A stretch of DNA of 64,000 bases from Cognatishimia sp. WU-CL00825 (GTDB lineage Bacteria > Pseudomonadota > Alphaproteobacteria > Rhodobacterales > Rhodobacteraceae), in assembly GCF_040364665.1 (NCBI RefSeq), contig NZ_BAABWX010000005.1, positions 150,186 through 214,185 of the forward strand, written 5' to 3'. This document shows, one piece after another, positions 17,994 through 27,282 of the stretch (position 1 is the first letter of the stretch; the number at the start of each line of letters is the position of its first letter). Both the position numbers and the translations under genes were made by a program. Below the pieces are notes generated by a model. It did no database searches, was not told the origin of the DNA, and saw only the letters and a list, made by a program, of their open reading frames with translations.

Positions 17994-19724
17994 CTACTCC
18001 ATTTCATCTGTGTGCTCAGAGCGTGTCAGTGACACGGTGAATTCAGCACCTGCGTGATCGCGGTTGCGTCCGGTGATATTGCCGCCAAAACTTTGCACCA
18101 GACCATAAGAGATCGAAAGCCCAAGGCCCATGCCTTCGGATTGGCCGACCTCTTTGGTGGTGTAGAACGGGTCAAAGATCTTGTCAGCATCATGCAGGCC
18201 CGGACCGCTGTCTGCGACAATCACCTGCACCTGTGACCCGGCGGGTTGCACGATGATATCGAGTTGTTTTTCGTCGCTTTCCGCCATGGCGTCAGCGGCG
18301 TTGCTGACAAGGTTCATCACCACCTGTTGTAGGCGCACGTCGCCACCGCGCACCCAAATCGGGGTATCGGGCTGGGTGCGGTTCACGATCACCTGTTCTG
18401 CGTGCAGGCGCGGTTGCAACAGCTCAAACACCGCGTCGATCACCGAGGTGATGTCCACATCGGTCACCGGTTCATGCTCTTGTCGGGCAAAGGCGCGCAG
18501 GTTCTTGATGATCCGGCCCATGCGGCGCGACAATTCGCTGATGCGATCCAGATTGTTGGCAGCTTCGGCCGGGCGATCGCGGTCCAGAAATTGCACGGCG
18601 TTTTCCGCAAAAGAGCGAATGGCCATAAGCGGCTGGTTTAATTCATGGCTGATCCCGGCGGACATCTGCCCCAGGGCAGAGAGTTTACCGGCCTGCACCA
18701 GATCTGACTGGGCTTTGCGCAGGGCCTCTTCGGCCTCGCGGCGTTCGGCGATTTCATGGCGTAGATTGACGTTGGCGTTTGTCAGCTGAACGGTGCGGGC
18801 GGCCACGCGAGCTTCGAGCTGGACATTGACGGCAGAAAGGGCACGGCGGCGTTCAGCCATGAAAAACAAGAACCCGCCAAACACCAGCGAGAGCGCGGCA
18901 CCCACCAAGGCCTGCAATCCAGCAAGGCGCTGGGCAGGGGCCGTCGAAATTAGCGAATGCCCGATCATGCCAATGATGGGCTGTGGCAGTTCCAGATACA
19001 GCGCATTGCTGGGCAAAAACCGTTGCCCGGTTATTTGCCATTCGGTGTGACCTGCGGTTTGGGTAACGTTGTTGGGGGCAAATTCTGCGGCTCCGGTGGT
19101 GTCTGCAAAGGTCTGATGCAGTATTTCAGAGCGGTTGGAGACAAAGATTTGTTTTTCGGTGTCGGTAAAGAAGACCACCTGGGGGGCGCTGCGCCAATCG
19201 GATTCCTCGACCGTCTCCATATCGACCCGCACCAAAACTGCGCCCGCAGCCTGCCCGCCAATATACACGGGGGCCATAAAGGCAAAGATCCGGGTGCCGT
19301 CGTTCAGGACAGAATGGTCAAAACCCAATGCGCCGCTTTGGGCCCGTTGAAAATGCAGGGTTTGGGCAAAACTTTGCCCCACATGAGAGGGCTGCGAGCT
19401 GGCCAGCATGTTGCCTGCGTGATCCACATAAGCAATTTCCAGCGCACCCGAAGTATCTGACATTTTCAGCAGCAAAGGTAATAGGCTGTCGGCTGTTTCG
19501 GGCTGGCGTGCGATGGACCCTACATCTGGATGATCTGCCGTCAGTACCGCGAGTTGGCGAAACCTTGCCAATTGACCGACCAAGCGGTCTGCGGCCGAGC
19601 GCAGGTAAACCTGACCTTGTTCAGACACGGGCCCTAGGGCGGCGCGATATCCAACGCTGAAAATTCCGGCTGCAAAGGCGGCTACGACGCTGATAAGACC
19701 CAATATCGCCAAAAACCGCCGCAA
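17994..19724 (-). CDS. DctB-like sensor histidine kinase
   Basis: Membrane sensor with two helices flanking a periplasmic region of about 240 residues, then a coiled coil, HisKA and HATPase domains. The phospho-acceptor is in GISHELNQPL, the N box is NLVSNAADAM, and G boxes DSGPGL and GMGLGLS follow. The architecture and neighbourhood match DctB. The frame stays open to an ATG at 19823. I prefer the TTG at 19724 because a GGGAG site lies 7 bases upstream and the protein then begins right at membrane helix 1 (576 residues); with the longer start it is 609. It is presumed to sense dicarboxylates and phosphorylate the adjacent regulator. Confidence 0.87.
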   Translation of the reverse strand: MRRFLAILGLISVVAAFAAGIFSVGYRAALGPVSEQGQVYLRSAADRLVGQLARFRQLAVLTADHPDVGSIARQPETADSLLPLLLKMSDTSGALEIAYVDHAGNMLASSQPSHVGQSFAQTLHFQRAQSGALGFDHSVLNDGTRIFAFMAPVYIGGQAAGAVLVRVDMETVEESDWRSAPQVVFFTDTEKQIFVSNRSEILHQTFADTTGAAEFAPNNVTQTAGHTEWQITGQRFLPSNALYLELPQPIIGMIGHSLISTAPAQRLAGLQALVGAALSLVFGGFLFFMAERRRALSAVNVQLEARVAARTVQLTNANVNLRHEIAERREAEEALRKAQSDLVQAGKLSALGQMSAGISHELNQPLMAIRSFAENAVQFLDRDRPAEAANNLDRISELSRRMGRIIKNLRAFARQEHEPVTDVDITSVIDAVFELLQPRLHAEQVIVNRTQPDTPIWVRGGDVRLQQVVMNLVSNAADAMAESDEKQLDIIVQPAGSQVQVIVADSGPGLHDADKIFDPFYTTKEVGQSEGMGLGLSISYGLVQSFGGNITGRNRDHAGAEFTVSLTRSEHTDEME

Positions 19725-19914
19725 GCTCTGCTCCCTTTTTTTGCAGAATAGAAAGCCAGCCGCGGGATTGCCACTGAAATTGCCAAGAAAATTTTTGCCT
19801 CGGTACGGGGCAACGACCAACATGCCGATGGAACCTTGGGGCGTCTTGCACTAACGTCCAAACGCAACCACATGGGTGGGGCAAGTTGGTCACTTCTGCG
19901 CAGGGGCAGCAAGA

Positions 19915-21693
19915 ATGCGCATCGCGATAGTAGCAAGTTTTTTGGCTGGGCTTTTCCTAAGCGCAGCAACTGTGCATGCTGATGTCAGTTTTGAGGTCGT
20001 TGGCGACGACAAGGCTTTGCGCAAGGCGCTAATGGGCAATTCTGCTTTGGCCGCCATCGAGACGGTTAGTGCCGTAGCGCCCCAGGATCTGGTGGCCACG
20101 GCGCAGGCCGATTATCGCAAGCTTGCGGCCACCCTTTATGAGCGGGGATATTTTGGGCCCGTCATTTCCATTACACTTGATGGGCGTGAAGCCAGCAATG
20201 TGTCGCCGTTTAGACAAGTCGCGCGCTATGACAGCGTGCGGATATCCGTAGACGCTGGGCGCAAGTATCAGCTGGGGAAAGTGTCCATTGCGCCAGTGGT
20301 GCCTGGCACGGATCTGCCAGAAGGGTTTGTGGCTGGGGCCGAGGCATCGACCTTGATCCTGCGCAAAACGGCAGAAACGGCGATTGATGCTTGGCGCGGC
20401 ATGGGGCATCCAAAAGCCAAGATTGCGCGGCAGTCGATACGGGCCAATGCAGCAAAGGCCGTGTTGAACGCGGATCTGCAAGTTGCGCCGGGACCCCAAG
20501 CTCGCTTTGGCCAGTTGATGCCCCAAGGCCAAAGCCGGATGCGGGCCGAGCGGATTGATGCGATTGGTGGTTTGCCCCGTAACGCGCAATATCACCCCGA
20601 CATTGTCACACGTGTGGCAGAACGGCTGCGCGACAGCGGAGGCTTTGCCTCGGTGGCGTTGACCGAGGGCGATGTGGCCGCAGATGGTATGATGGATGTC
20701 ACGGCGGTGTTGGTCGAAGCCCCGCTTCGGCGGTTTGGTATTGGCGCAGAGCTGACCTCTGACGAGGGGCTGGGTCTGAGCGGTTTCTGGTTGCATCGCA
20801 ATCTTTTTGGCGGGGCCGAGCGGTTGCGGTTTGATGCCGAGGTCACGGGGATTGGGGGCAACAGCGGCGGAGTAGACGCTGATTTTGGCGTGACTTATGC
20901 CCGTCCGGCAACCCTTACACCGGATACAAATTTGCAGATTGGCGCGCGGGTGACCCGACTGGATGAACCCACATTTTTGCAAGAAAGTGCCGAGTTGTCG
21001 TTTGGTTTTGAACACCGGTTTTCCAAAACCAAAACCGGGTCAGTTTTTGCTGAAATTGCCCGATCTAAGATCACTGATAATTTCTCGACCCGGCACGTGA
21101 CGCTGGTGTCGTTGCCGTCCACTATGGTGTGGGATAAGCGCGATGATCGGTTGGATGCACGGCAAGGCTGGTATCTTGCCACCGGGGCGCAGCCCTTTTT
21201 GATTTATGCTGACAGTGGAGGGCTGCGCGCAACCGTGGACGCGCGCGCCTATCGTGCCTTGGGGGCCAGCGGCAAAACTCGGCTGGCCGGGCGGGTGCAA
21301 TTGGGCACCGTGGCCGGCGGATCTATCGGGTCTTTGCCACCGGACTGGCTGTTTTATTCTGGTGGGCCAGACACTGTGCGCGGGCTGAGCTATCAGTCAC
21401 TGGGGGCGCTGCAAGGCGGCGTGGCCACTGGCGGGCGCAGTTTTGCGGGTGCTTCGTTTGAAATGCGCCACGACATTACCGGACCCTGGGGGGCCGCAGT
21501 TTTTGCAGACGCTGGGATGATTTCGGCGGGGGCTGGCTGGACCGGCAGCAGTGATTGGCATGCGGGTGTGGGCATTGGTGCGCGGTATAATACGCCAATT
21601 GGGGCCATTCGCGTTGATGTGGCCACCCCGGTGCGCAGCCCAACTGCCAGCAACAATCTGGCCTTTTATATCGGAATAGGACAGTCGTTTTGA
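19915..21693 (+). CDS. tamA: Outer-membrane translocation and assembly module TamA
   Basis: A 592-residue Omp85-family protein. It begins with a signal peptide (MRIAIVASFLAGLFLSAATVHA region), then POTRA-like domains (about 30-250), then a C-terminal 16-strand barrel. The barrel contains the Omp85 motif-like stretch GGPDTVRGLSYQ near residue 482 and ends in a terminal Phe, as expected for a BAM substrate. The ATG at 19915 is chosen over an in-frame upstream start because the signal peptide begins there and a GGGGCAG site precedes it. It is coupled to tamB by a TTGA overlap and diverges from the sensor kinase gene. Confidence 0.9.
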   Translation: MRIAIVASFLAGLFLSAATVHADVSFEVVGDDKALRKALMGNSALAAIETVSAVAPQDLVATAQADYRKLAATLYERGYFGPVISITLDGREASNVSPFRQVARYDSVRISVDAGRKYQLGKVSIAPVVPGTDLPEGFVAGAEASTLILRKTAETAIDAWRGMGHPKAKIARQSIRANAAKAVLNADLQVAPGPQARFGQLMPQGQSRMRAERIDAIGGLPRNAQYHPDIVTRVAERLRDSGGFASVALTEGDVAADGMMDVTAVLVEAPLRRFGIGAELTSDEGLGLSGFWLHRNLFGGAERLRFDAEVTGIGGNSGGVDADFGVTYARPATLTPDTNLQIGARVTRLDEPTFLQESAELSFGFEHRFSKTKTGSVFAEIARSKITDNFSTRHVTLVSLPSTMVWDKRDDRLDARQGWYLATGAQPFLIYADSGGLRATVDARAYRALGASGKTRLAGRVQLGTVAGGSIGSLPPDWLFYSGGPDTVRGLSYQSLGALQGGVATGGRSFAGASFEMRHDITGPWGAAVFADAGMISAGAGWTGSSDWHAGVGIGARYNTPIGAIRVDVATPVRSPTASNNLAFYIGIGQSF

Positions 21694-24600
21694 GGCAGGT
21701 TTTTGTGATCTTGGCGGTGCTGCTTTGGGCTCCAATGGCTTTGGCACAGCAAGAGGCTCAAGAAGGCCAGTCGCGCATTGTCGCCTTTCTAGAGGAGGCT
21801 TTGTCAGATGGTGCACGCACGGTGCGTATTCAGGGCTTTAAGGGCGCGTTGAGTTCTTCGGCAGAGCTGGATTTGCTGACGATTTCTGACGCTAACGGCG
21901 TTTGGTTTAAGCTAGAACAAGCCAAATTGGTCTGGCAACGCTCGGCACTGCTGCGCGGGGCATTGAACATCGAAAAGATATCCGCAAAGCGCATCGAGCT
22001 GATCCGCACGCCTGTGCAAAGCGCTGCAGCGCCAACCCCAGAAGCAACCCCGTTTGCCTTGCCTGATTTGCCTGTCTCAGTGGCGCTGGGCGCGTTGGAA
22101 TTTGCTGAAATCAAACTTGGGGACTCGCTGTTTGGTTTGGCGGCAACCGTGTCTGCGCGTGGCAATGCCAGCCTTAAAGATGGGGCGGGATCTGCGCGAT
22201 TGGTGCTGACGCGGCTGGACGGGCCAAGCGGCACGTTTGATGTGGCGGCGACGTTTGACAATGTTGCGCGTGCCTTGGATTTGAACCTGAACGTCAGCGA
22301 AGATAGGGGCGGGGTGATTGCCACTCTGATTGATTTACCCGGCAAGCCCGCGCTGGAGGTAACCGCGCTGGGCAAGGGGCCCATCGATGATTTGGGCATT
22401 GACCTAAAGGTTGCAACAGATGGGGTAGCGCGGTTTGGCGGCCGGATTGAAACCCAACGCACAGAAACCGAGGCACGGGTGTTTCGTGCGGACCTATCGG
22501 GCGATCTGAGCGCGCTTTTTCTGCCGGAATATCAAAACTTTTTTGGGGATGATGTTGCCCTGTCGGCGCGCGCATTGCGCGCTGCGGATGGTGCGCTGGA
22601 TGTCAGCACGCTTACGGTTTCCACGGCGGCGCTAGATATCAGCGGCTCGTTGGCGCTTGCACCAGGGGGGCAGCCAAAGCGAATAGCGCTGAACGGCAAT
22701 CTGGGTCAGGGTGACCGGTCAAAAACACGGCTTCCTATTGCGGGACAAGCGATTGACGTCACTTCTGCGCAACTTGCGTTGAACTATGATGCCGCCCGCG
22801 GCGATGCGGTGTATGGCGTGCTGCGCTTTGATGCTCTGGAAACGCCGGACCTGGAAATTGCGAGCGGCCAGCTGCGACTGGACGGACGGTTGGACCCGGT
22901 TGATGCCTCTGAACTTTCGGCCAGGGTTTCGGCTCAGCTGGCGGGATTTCAACCACAAGACAGCAAATTGGCATCCGCGTTTGGGCCCAATCTGGATGTG
23001 TCGTTTCAGGCGGACTGGCAAAGGGGGGGGCCATTGCATCTTGGCGCGCTCGCGCTGCGCGGCCAGACGCTGAGTGTTACCGGGGATGCGGAAATTCTGA
23101 CAGCGGATCGCAAGATCGCGCTGACCACCTCACTTTCTGGCACGGTGCAAGACCTTGCTGCTTTTGCAGAGCTGAGCGGCATGGCGCTGGCAGGGTCCCT
23201 GAAGATGGACCTGACCGCCGAAGCAGAGCTTTTGTCCGGAGCGTTTCAGGCCGATCTTGCGGCGACAGGGCAGGACTTGGCGATTGGCCAAGCGATGGCT
23301 GATAAAATGCTGCGTGGCTCAAGCCAGCTGACGCTTGCGGTGGCGCGGGATCACACTGGGGTGCAGTTAAAGTCACTGGCTGTTGAAAATCCATCGCTGT
23401 CGGTCACTGCACAGGGGGCCGTTTCGTCTGACGATGGGGCCTTGCATGTGAAAGCCCACCTGAATGATGCCGGACAGATCAGCACAGCTTTGGCGGGGGC
23501 GTTGTCGCTGGAGGCGGATTTGAACCGGGATGCGGCAGATGCCGCTTGGGTGCTAGATGCAAATGCGCAGGGAATTGCCGGATTGCAGGCACAAGTTAAC
23601 GGGCAAGTGGGGTTGCCACAGGGGGCTGTGGCGCTGGATGTGTCAGGCACTGCACCTTTGGCGCTTGGCGACAGCTTTATTGCGCCCCGGTCTTTGCGTG
23701 GTGCTGCGCAGTTTGATTTGGCAATCAATGGGCCGCCCACGCTGGGGGCTGTCAGCGGGCAAATACAGACCAGAAATGCGCGTCTGTTTGATCCGCAATT
23801 GGGCACTTCGCTTGAAAACCTGAACTTGCAGGCAGATCTGGCAGGCGCACAGGCGCGTATTCAAGCCAAAGGATCCGCCCGCGCCGGGGGCACTTTTTCC
23901 GCCGAAGGTTGGGTGGATCTGGCAAAACCCGGGCTGCCGGGGCAGATTGATATCGGGTTTCAAGACCTGCAATATGTCAGCGCGGCCTTTGAGACCGAGA
24001 TCGCCACAGGTGACTTGCGCTTGGCCGGTCCATTGGCCACCAACAGTCAGATAACCGGCGTTCTACGCCTGAAGCAAACCGACATCATGCTTGACGATCT
24101 GTCCTCTGGTGGGGCGGAACCCATTCCCGACATCCAGTTTACCGGGCAAAGTGCCGCGCAAATTGCGACGCGCAAAAAGGCGGGATTGATCAAGAGGCCC
24201 TCTGGCTCTCGTGCAACGCGGGTTGCTTTGGACGTGTCGGTGCAGGCCCCCAGTCGCATTTTTGTGCGCGGCAAGGGGTTGGATGTCGAGCTTGGCGGGG
24301 CCATTCGCCTGGGTGGCACAACCGACGACCTCGTGCCTTCGGGGGGCTTTGATTTGATCCGTGGTCGGTTTTCGCTGCAGGGGCAACGCTTTGATGTAGA
24401 CGAAGCCTCTGTACGGTTGCGCGGCAGTTTTGATCCCTATATTCGCATTGTGTCCAGCGCATCAGCGGCCAATACCCGGATTACGCTGACGCTGGAGGGA
24501 CCGGTGTCTGCCCCGGAATTATCGCTGACATCTGTCCCAAGCTTGCCGGAAGATGAAATTCTGGCGCGGCTATTGTTTGGACGTTCCGCTGCAAAGCTTT

Positions 24601-24908
24601 CACCGGTGCAGGCGCTACAGCTTGTCGACACCATTTCCAGTCTGGCTGGGGGGAAAACCCTGACCAGCGGCTTGCGCAAATCTTTGGGGGTTGATGATTT
24701 TGACCTGAGTACTGATGAAACGGGTCAGGCCCAACTGCGGCTGGGGCGTTACATTTCTGAAAACGCCTATTCCAATGTCGAATTGGATGGCAACGGCGAT
24801 GTCGAGATTCAGTTGAACTTTGATGTATCGCCCAATCTGACCCTGCGCGGGCGGGTCAACAGCCAGGGGCAAAGCGGCGTGGGTGTCTATTTGGAGCGGG
24901 ATTATTGA
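21690..24908 (+). CDS. tamB: Translocation and assembly module inner-membrane protein TamB
   Basis: A 1072-residue AsmA/TamB-type protein, long and beta-rich, thought to bridge inner and outer membranes with TamA. The N-terminus is a single hydrophobic anchor (MRQVFVILAVLLWAPMALA). The DUF490/TamB domain occupies the C-terminal third, with the conserved stretches LPEDEILARLLFGRSA (about 953-968) and a terminal VYLERDY. The start is a TTG overlapping the tamA stop; no other start would keep the anchor. The TamAB pair is linked to outer-membrane protein assembly and phospholipid transport in other bacteria. Confidence 0.9.
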   Translation: MRQVFVILAVLLWAPMALAQQEAQEGQSRIVAFLEEALSDGARTVRIQGFKGALSSSAELDLLTISDANGVWFKLEQAKLVWQRSALLRGALNIEKISAKRIELIRTPVQSAAAPTPEATPFALPDLPVSVALGALEFAEIKLGDSLFGLAATVSARGNASLKDGAGSARLVLTRLDGPSGTFDVAATFDNVARALDLNLNVSEDRGGVIATLIDLPGKPALEVTALGKGPIDDLGIDLKVATDGVARFGGRIETQRTETEARVFRADLSGDLSALFLPEYQNFFGDDVALSARALRAADGALDVSTLTVSTAALDISGSLALAPGGQPKRIALNGNLGQGDRSKTRLPIAGQAIDVTSAQLALNYDAARGDAVYGVLRFDALETPDLEIASGQLRLDGRLDPVDASELSARVSAQLAGFQPQDSKLASAFGPNLDVSFQADWQRGGPLHLGALALRGQTLSVTGDAEILTADRKIALTTSLSGTVQDLAAFAELSGMALAGSLKMDLTAEAELLSGAFQADLAATGQDLAIGQAMADKMLRGSSQLTLAVARDHTGVQLKSLAVENPSLSVTAQGAVSSDDGALHVKAHLNDAGQISTALAGALSLEADLNRDAADAAWVLDANAQGIAGLQAQVNGQVGLPQGAVALDVSGTAPLALGDSFIAPRSLRGAAQFDLAINGPPTLGAVSGQIQTRNARLFDPQLGTSLENLNLQADLAGAQARIQAKGSARAGGTFSAEGWVDLAKPGLPGQIDIGFQDLQYVSAAFETEIATGDLRLAGPLATNSQITGVLRLKQTDIMLDDLSSGGAEPIPDIQFTGQSAAQIATRKKAGLIKRPSGSRATRVALDVSVQAPSRIFVRGKGLDVELGGAIRLGGTTDDLVPSGGFDLIRGRFSLQGQRFDVDEASVRLRGSFDPYIRIVSSASAANTRITLTLEGPVSAPELSLTSVPSLPEDEILARLLFGRSAAKLSPVQALQLVDTISSLAGGKTLTSGLRKSLGVDDFDLSTDETGQAQLRLGRYISENAYSNVELDGNGDVEIQLNFDVSPNLTLRGRVNSQGQSGVGVYLERDY

Positions 24909-24917
24909 CCGAGATTT

Positions 24918-25709
24918 CTAGTCCAGGACCCGTTCTGGAAACACCGCAATGCGGCCCAGAGCTGTGGCCTCGCGCGCAACGCGGGTTTGTTCAGTCTCAT
25001 AGGATTTGCGCACAAACTCGATGTGGGCCACTGCGGCATCTGCAGCCCCGTCCGGGTCTCTGTTGATGATCGCATCACAGATATCATGGTGTTGCTGCAA
25101 CAGGATTTCGCCGGTGCCATCAATCGACCGCAGCATTGCCCGGTTGTAAAAGATGTTCTGTTTGCTGAGCGCATAGATCGAAGACATCGTGTGCACCAGC
25201 AGGGAATTATGCCCCGCATCCACGATGGCGGAATGAAACTGAATATCTGCCCGTTCGGACGCAGCGGAATCTTGGTCCGCGTGGGCTTTGTCCAAGAGCT
25301 TCATCACTTCTGTCAGAATGGTGCGGTCATGTACCGTGGCCCGTTCCGCGGCCAATCTGGCGGCAAAGCGTTCTTGTTCTAATCTGAATTCAAGATAGTC
25401 GTGAAAGGCCGAAGTGTGGCGTGCATAAAGCTGGATCAGCGCATCTGACATGGCAGTGCCCAGCAATGGCGCGATGAAATTACCCTCGCCGTGCCGCACA
25501 AGGATCAGGCCATCACTCTCTAACTGCTTGATGGCTTCGCGCACTTTGGGGCGCGATACATTCATGCGCTCGGCCAAGTCCCGCTCGGACGGTAGTCGCG
25601 CACCGTCCTTTAGGATCCCATTCAAAATGAGCGTTTCGATCTGCTCTGTGACCGCCTGAACAACCGAAGATTGGTTGATGGGCTGAAACAATGTGTCATG
25701 CGAATTCAT
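24918..25709 (-). CDS. GntR/FadR-family transcriptional regulator, probable lactate-operon repressor
   Basis: 263 residues: an N-terminal winged helix (PSERDLAERMNVSRPKVREAI near 40-60) and a C-terminal FCD ligand domain with its metal-binding His/Asp pattern. FCD regulators such as LldR and PdhR bind small carboxylates. The gene diverges from a TRAP transporter and D-lactate dehydrogenase operon, with a candidate operator in the 416-base intergenic region, so lactate or a 2-oxo acid is the likely effector. It converges on tamB with only 9 bases between. Confidence 0.88.
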   Translation of the reverse strand: MNSHDTLFQPINQSSVVQAVTEQIETLILNGILKDGARLPSERDLAERMNVSRPKVREAIKQLESDGLILVRHGEGNFIAPLLGTAMSDALIQLYARHTSAFHDYLEFRLEQERFAARLAAERATVHDRTILTEVMKLLDKAHADQDSAASERADIQFHSAIVDAGHNSLLVHTMSSIYALSKQNIFYNRAMLRSIDGTGEILLQQHHDICDAIINRDPDGAADAAVAHIEFVRKSYETEQTRVAREATALGRIAVFPERVLD

Positions 25710-26125
25710 GGCTGATTCTTTCTGAAAAACCTATCCGGTTGTGGTGATCATTGAACGTCAGATGTGGTGACTGGTTGCAAAAATTGCCAGTGTGGTAAAC
25801 ATTCTAGTCCTTTTTTTTAAACTGACAACTCTGTTTGTGTTTGGTTTTGATAGCTTGAGGAATTTTTTCATAGAATGTTGATTTATAACGTTAAATTTTT
25901 AGGATGCGCATGTATTCAGGGACAAAATTGGCGTTAGAGGTCCGCAAAATCTTGCAGGGATTTCAGAATAAATTGTCGCAGTGGTTACGAAATTGTTGAC
26001 GAACCTAAGTGGTAAACTTTATTAACCAGTATCAAGATTGCTGTTTTACGCTGACGCATCGCAGAGGAAACGATGCCGAGTTTGGCGGCGCCCAACGCCC
26101 AAAAGGCACCCTTAGGAGGAAGACT
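25710..26125. promoter_or_regulatory. Divergent control region with candidate promoter and operator
   Basis: This AT-rich 416-base gap has no gene. A sigma70-like -35 TTGACG (25996-26001) is followed 18 bases later by TATTAA (26020-26025). The -10 end overlaps an imperfect palindrome TGGTAAACTTTATTAACCA-type site at 26010-26028, with arms TGGT-AA and TT-ACCA, resembling FadR-family operators. Binding there would block the promoter. A further TGGTAAAC copy occurs near 25794. AGGAGG at 26115 is the ribosome site of the binding-protein gene. Confidence 0.5.
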
Positions 26126-27178
26126 ATGAAATCGATCTTAACCGGACTTACCCTTGCTGCATCGCTGGTAACGGCCCCCGCAGCCTTTGCCGCAGACAAG
26201 CTGCTGCTTAAGACACCCATTGCATTTTCCACAGCGTTGCCTGGATTGGGTTCTCCGATCCCACGTGTGGCTGAACAGCTTGGCCTGATGTCAGGTGGCT
26301 CGCTGAAAATGAAAGTTTATGAGCCCAGCAAACTGGTGCCGCCTTTTGAAATTCTTGATGCGGTTTCTTCGGGCAAAATCAATTCTGGTTATACGACTGC
26401 CGGATATTGGGCTGGTAAAATTCCAGCGGCACCCTTGTTCTCGGCTGTGCCATTTGGCCCAGAAGCCGGCGAATACATGGCTTGGATGTACTATGGCAAC
26501 GGCTTAGCGCTGTATCAGGAAATGTATGACCAAGCCGGCTTCAACGTGCATGTGATGCCCTGCGCGGTGATTGCGCCAGAAACATCTGGTTGGTTTGCAA
26601 AAGAAATCAATTCCCCCGAGGATCTGAAGGGTTTGAAAATGCGTTTCTTTGGCCTTGGCGGCAAAGTGATGCAGAAATTGGGTGTTGCAACGTCACTGCT
26701 GCCCGGCGGCGAAATTTTCCCAGCGCTGGAAAAAGGCGCAATTGATGCGACCGAATTCTCGATGCCTGCGATTGATGCCCGTCTTGGGTTCCACAAGCTG
26801 GTCAAATACAACTACTTCCCAGGCTGGCACCAGCAAGCGACCGTATTTGAGCTGATGATCAACAAAGACGTTTGGAACGAGGCGTCCGAACAGCACAAAG
26901 CGATCATCGAAAACGCTTGTAAAGCTTCGATGACAGATAGTTTTGCCGAAGGCGAAGCCATTCAGCACGCAGCCTTGATCGATAATGTTGAAAACAACGG
27001 CGTGATCATGAAGCAGTGGTCCCCGGAAATGTTGGACACTTTCAAGACAACATGGAACGAGATTGCCGCAGAAGAAGCCGCCGCTGATGCCTTCTTTGCT
27101 AAAGTTCTGACTGACATGAACGAATTCCGCGACGGCTATGCTCTGTGGAAAGAAAACGCCTTCTTGCCACGCAAGTAA
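26126..27178 (+). CDS. TRAP transporter substrate-binding protein, 2-oxo acid/lactate type
   Basis: Periplasmic receptor, 350 residues with a Sec signal (cleavage after AAFA, about residue 21). The stretch PCAVIAPETSGWF near 141-155 and MRFFGLGGKVMQKLGV near 170-187 are typical of the TakP/lactate-receptor branch of DctP proteins, which are often dimeric. The start at 26126 follows an AGGAGGA site; the longer open frame upstream has no signal peptide. The D-lactate dehydrogenase downstream points to lactate, with pyruvate or other 2-oxo acids as alternatives. Confidence 0.9.
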   Translation: MKSILTGLTLAASLVTAPAAFAADKLLLKTPIAFSTALPGLGSPIPRVAEQLGLMSGGSLKMKVYEPSKLVPPFEILDAVSSGKINSGYTTAGYWAGKIPAAPLFSAVPFGPEAGEYMAWMYYGNGLALYQEMYDQAGFNVHVMPCAVIAPETSGWFAKEINSPEDLKGLKMRFFGLGGKVMQKLGVATSLLPGGEIFPALEKGAIDATEFSMPAIDARLGFHKLVKYNYFPGWHQQATVFELMINKDVWNEASEQHKAIIENACKASMTDSFAEGEAIQHAALIDNVENNGVIMKQWSPEMLDTFKTTWNEIAAEEAAADAFFAKVLTDMNEFRDGYALWKENAFLPRK

Positions 27179-27187
27179 GCACCAAAG

Positions 27188-27213
27188 ATTGGGGCGCATT
27201 TAGACGCCCCAAT
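27188..27213 (+). repeat. Intercistronic stem-loop after the binding-protein gene
   Basis: Perfect 9-bp stem ATTGGGGCG/CGCCCCAAT with an 8-base loop, 10 bases after the stop. There is no proper T run, so it is more likely an mRNA-stabilising or weak attenuating structure than a terminator. Confidence 0.55.
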
Positions 27214-27282
27214 CGCCCATTCAATTTACCCGCAACAGATGACCATGACCGCATGTTCTGACGCGCATGCAAGGAGGGGACT

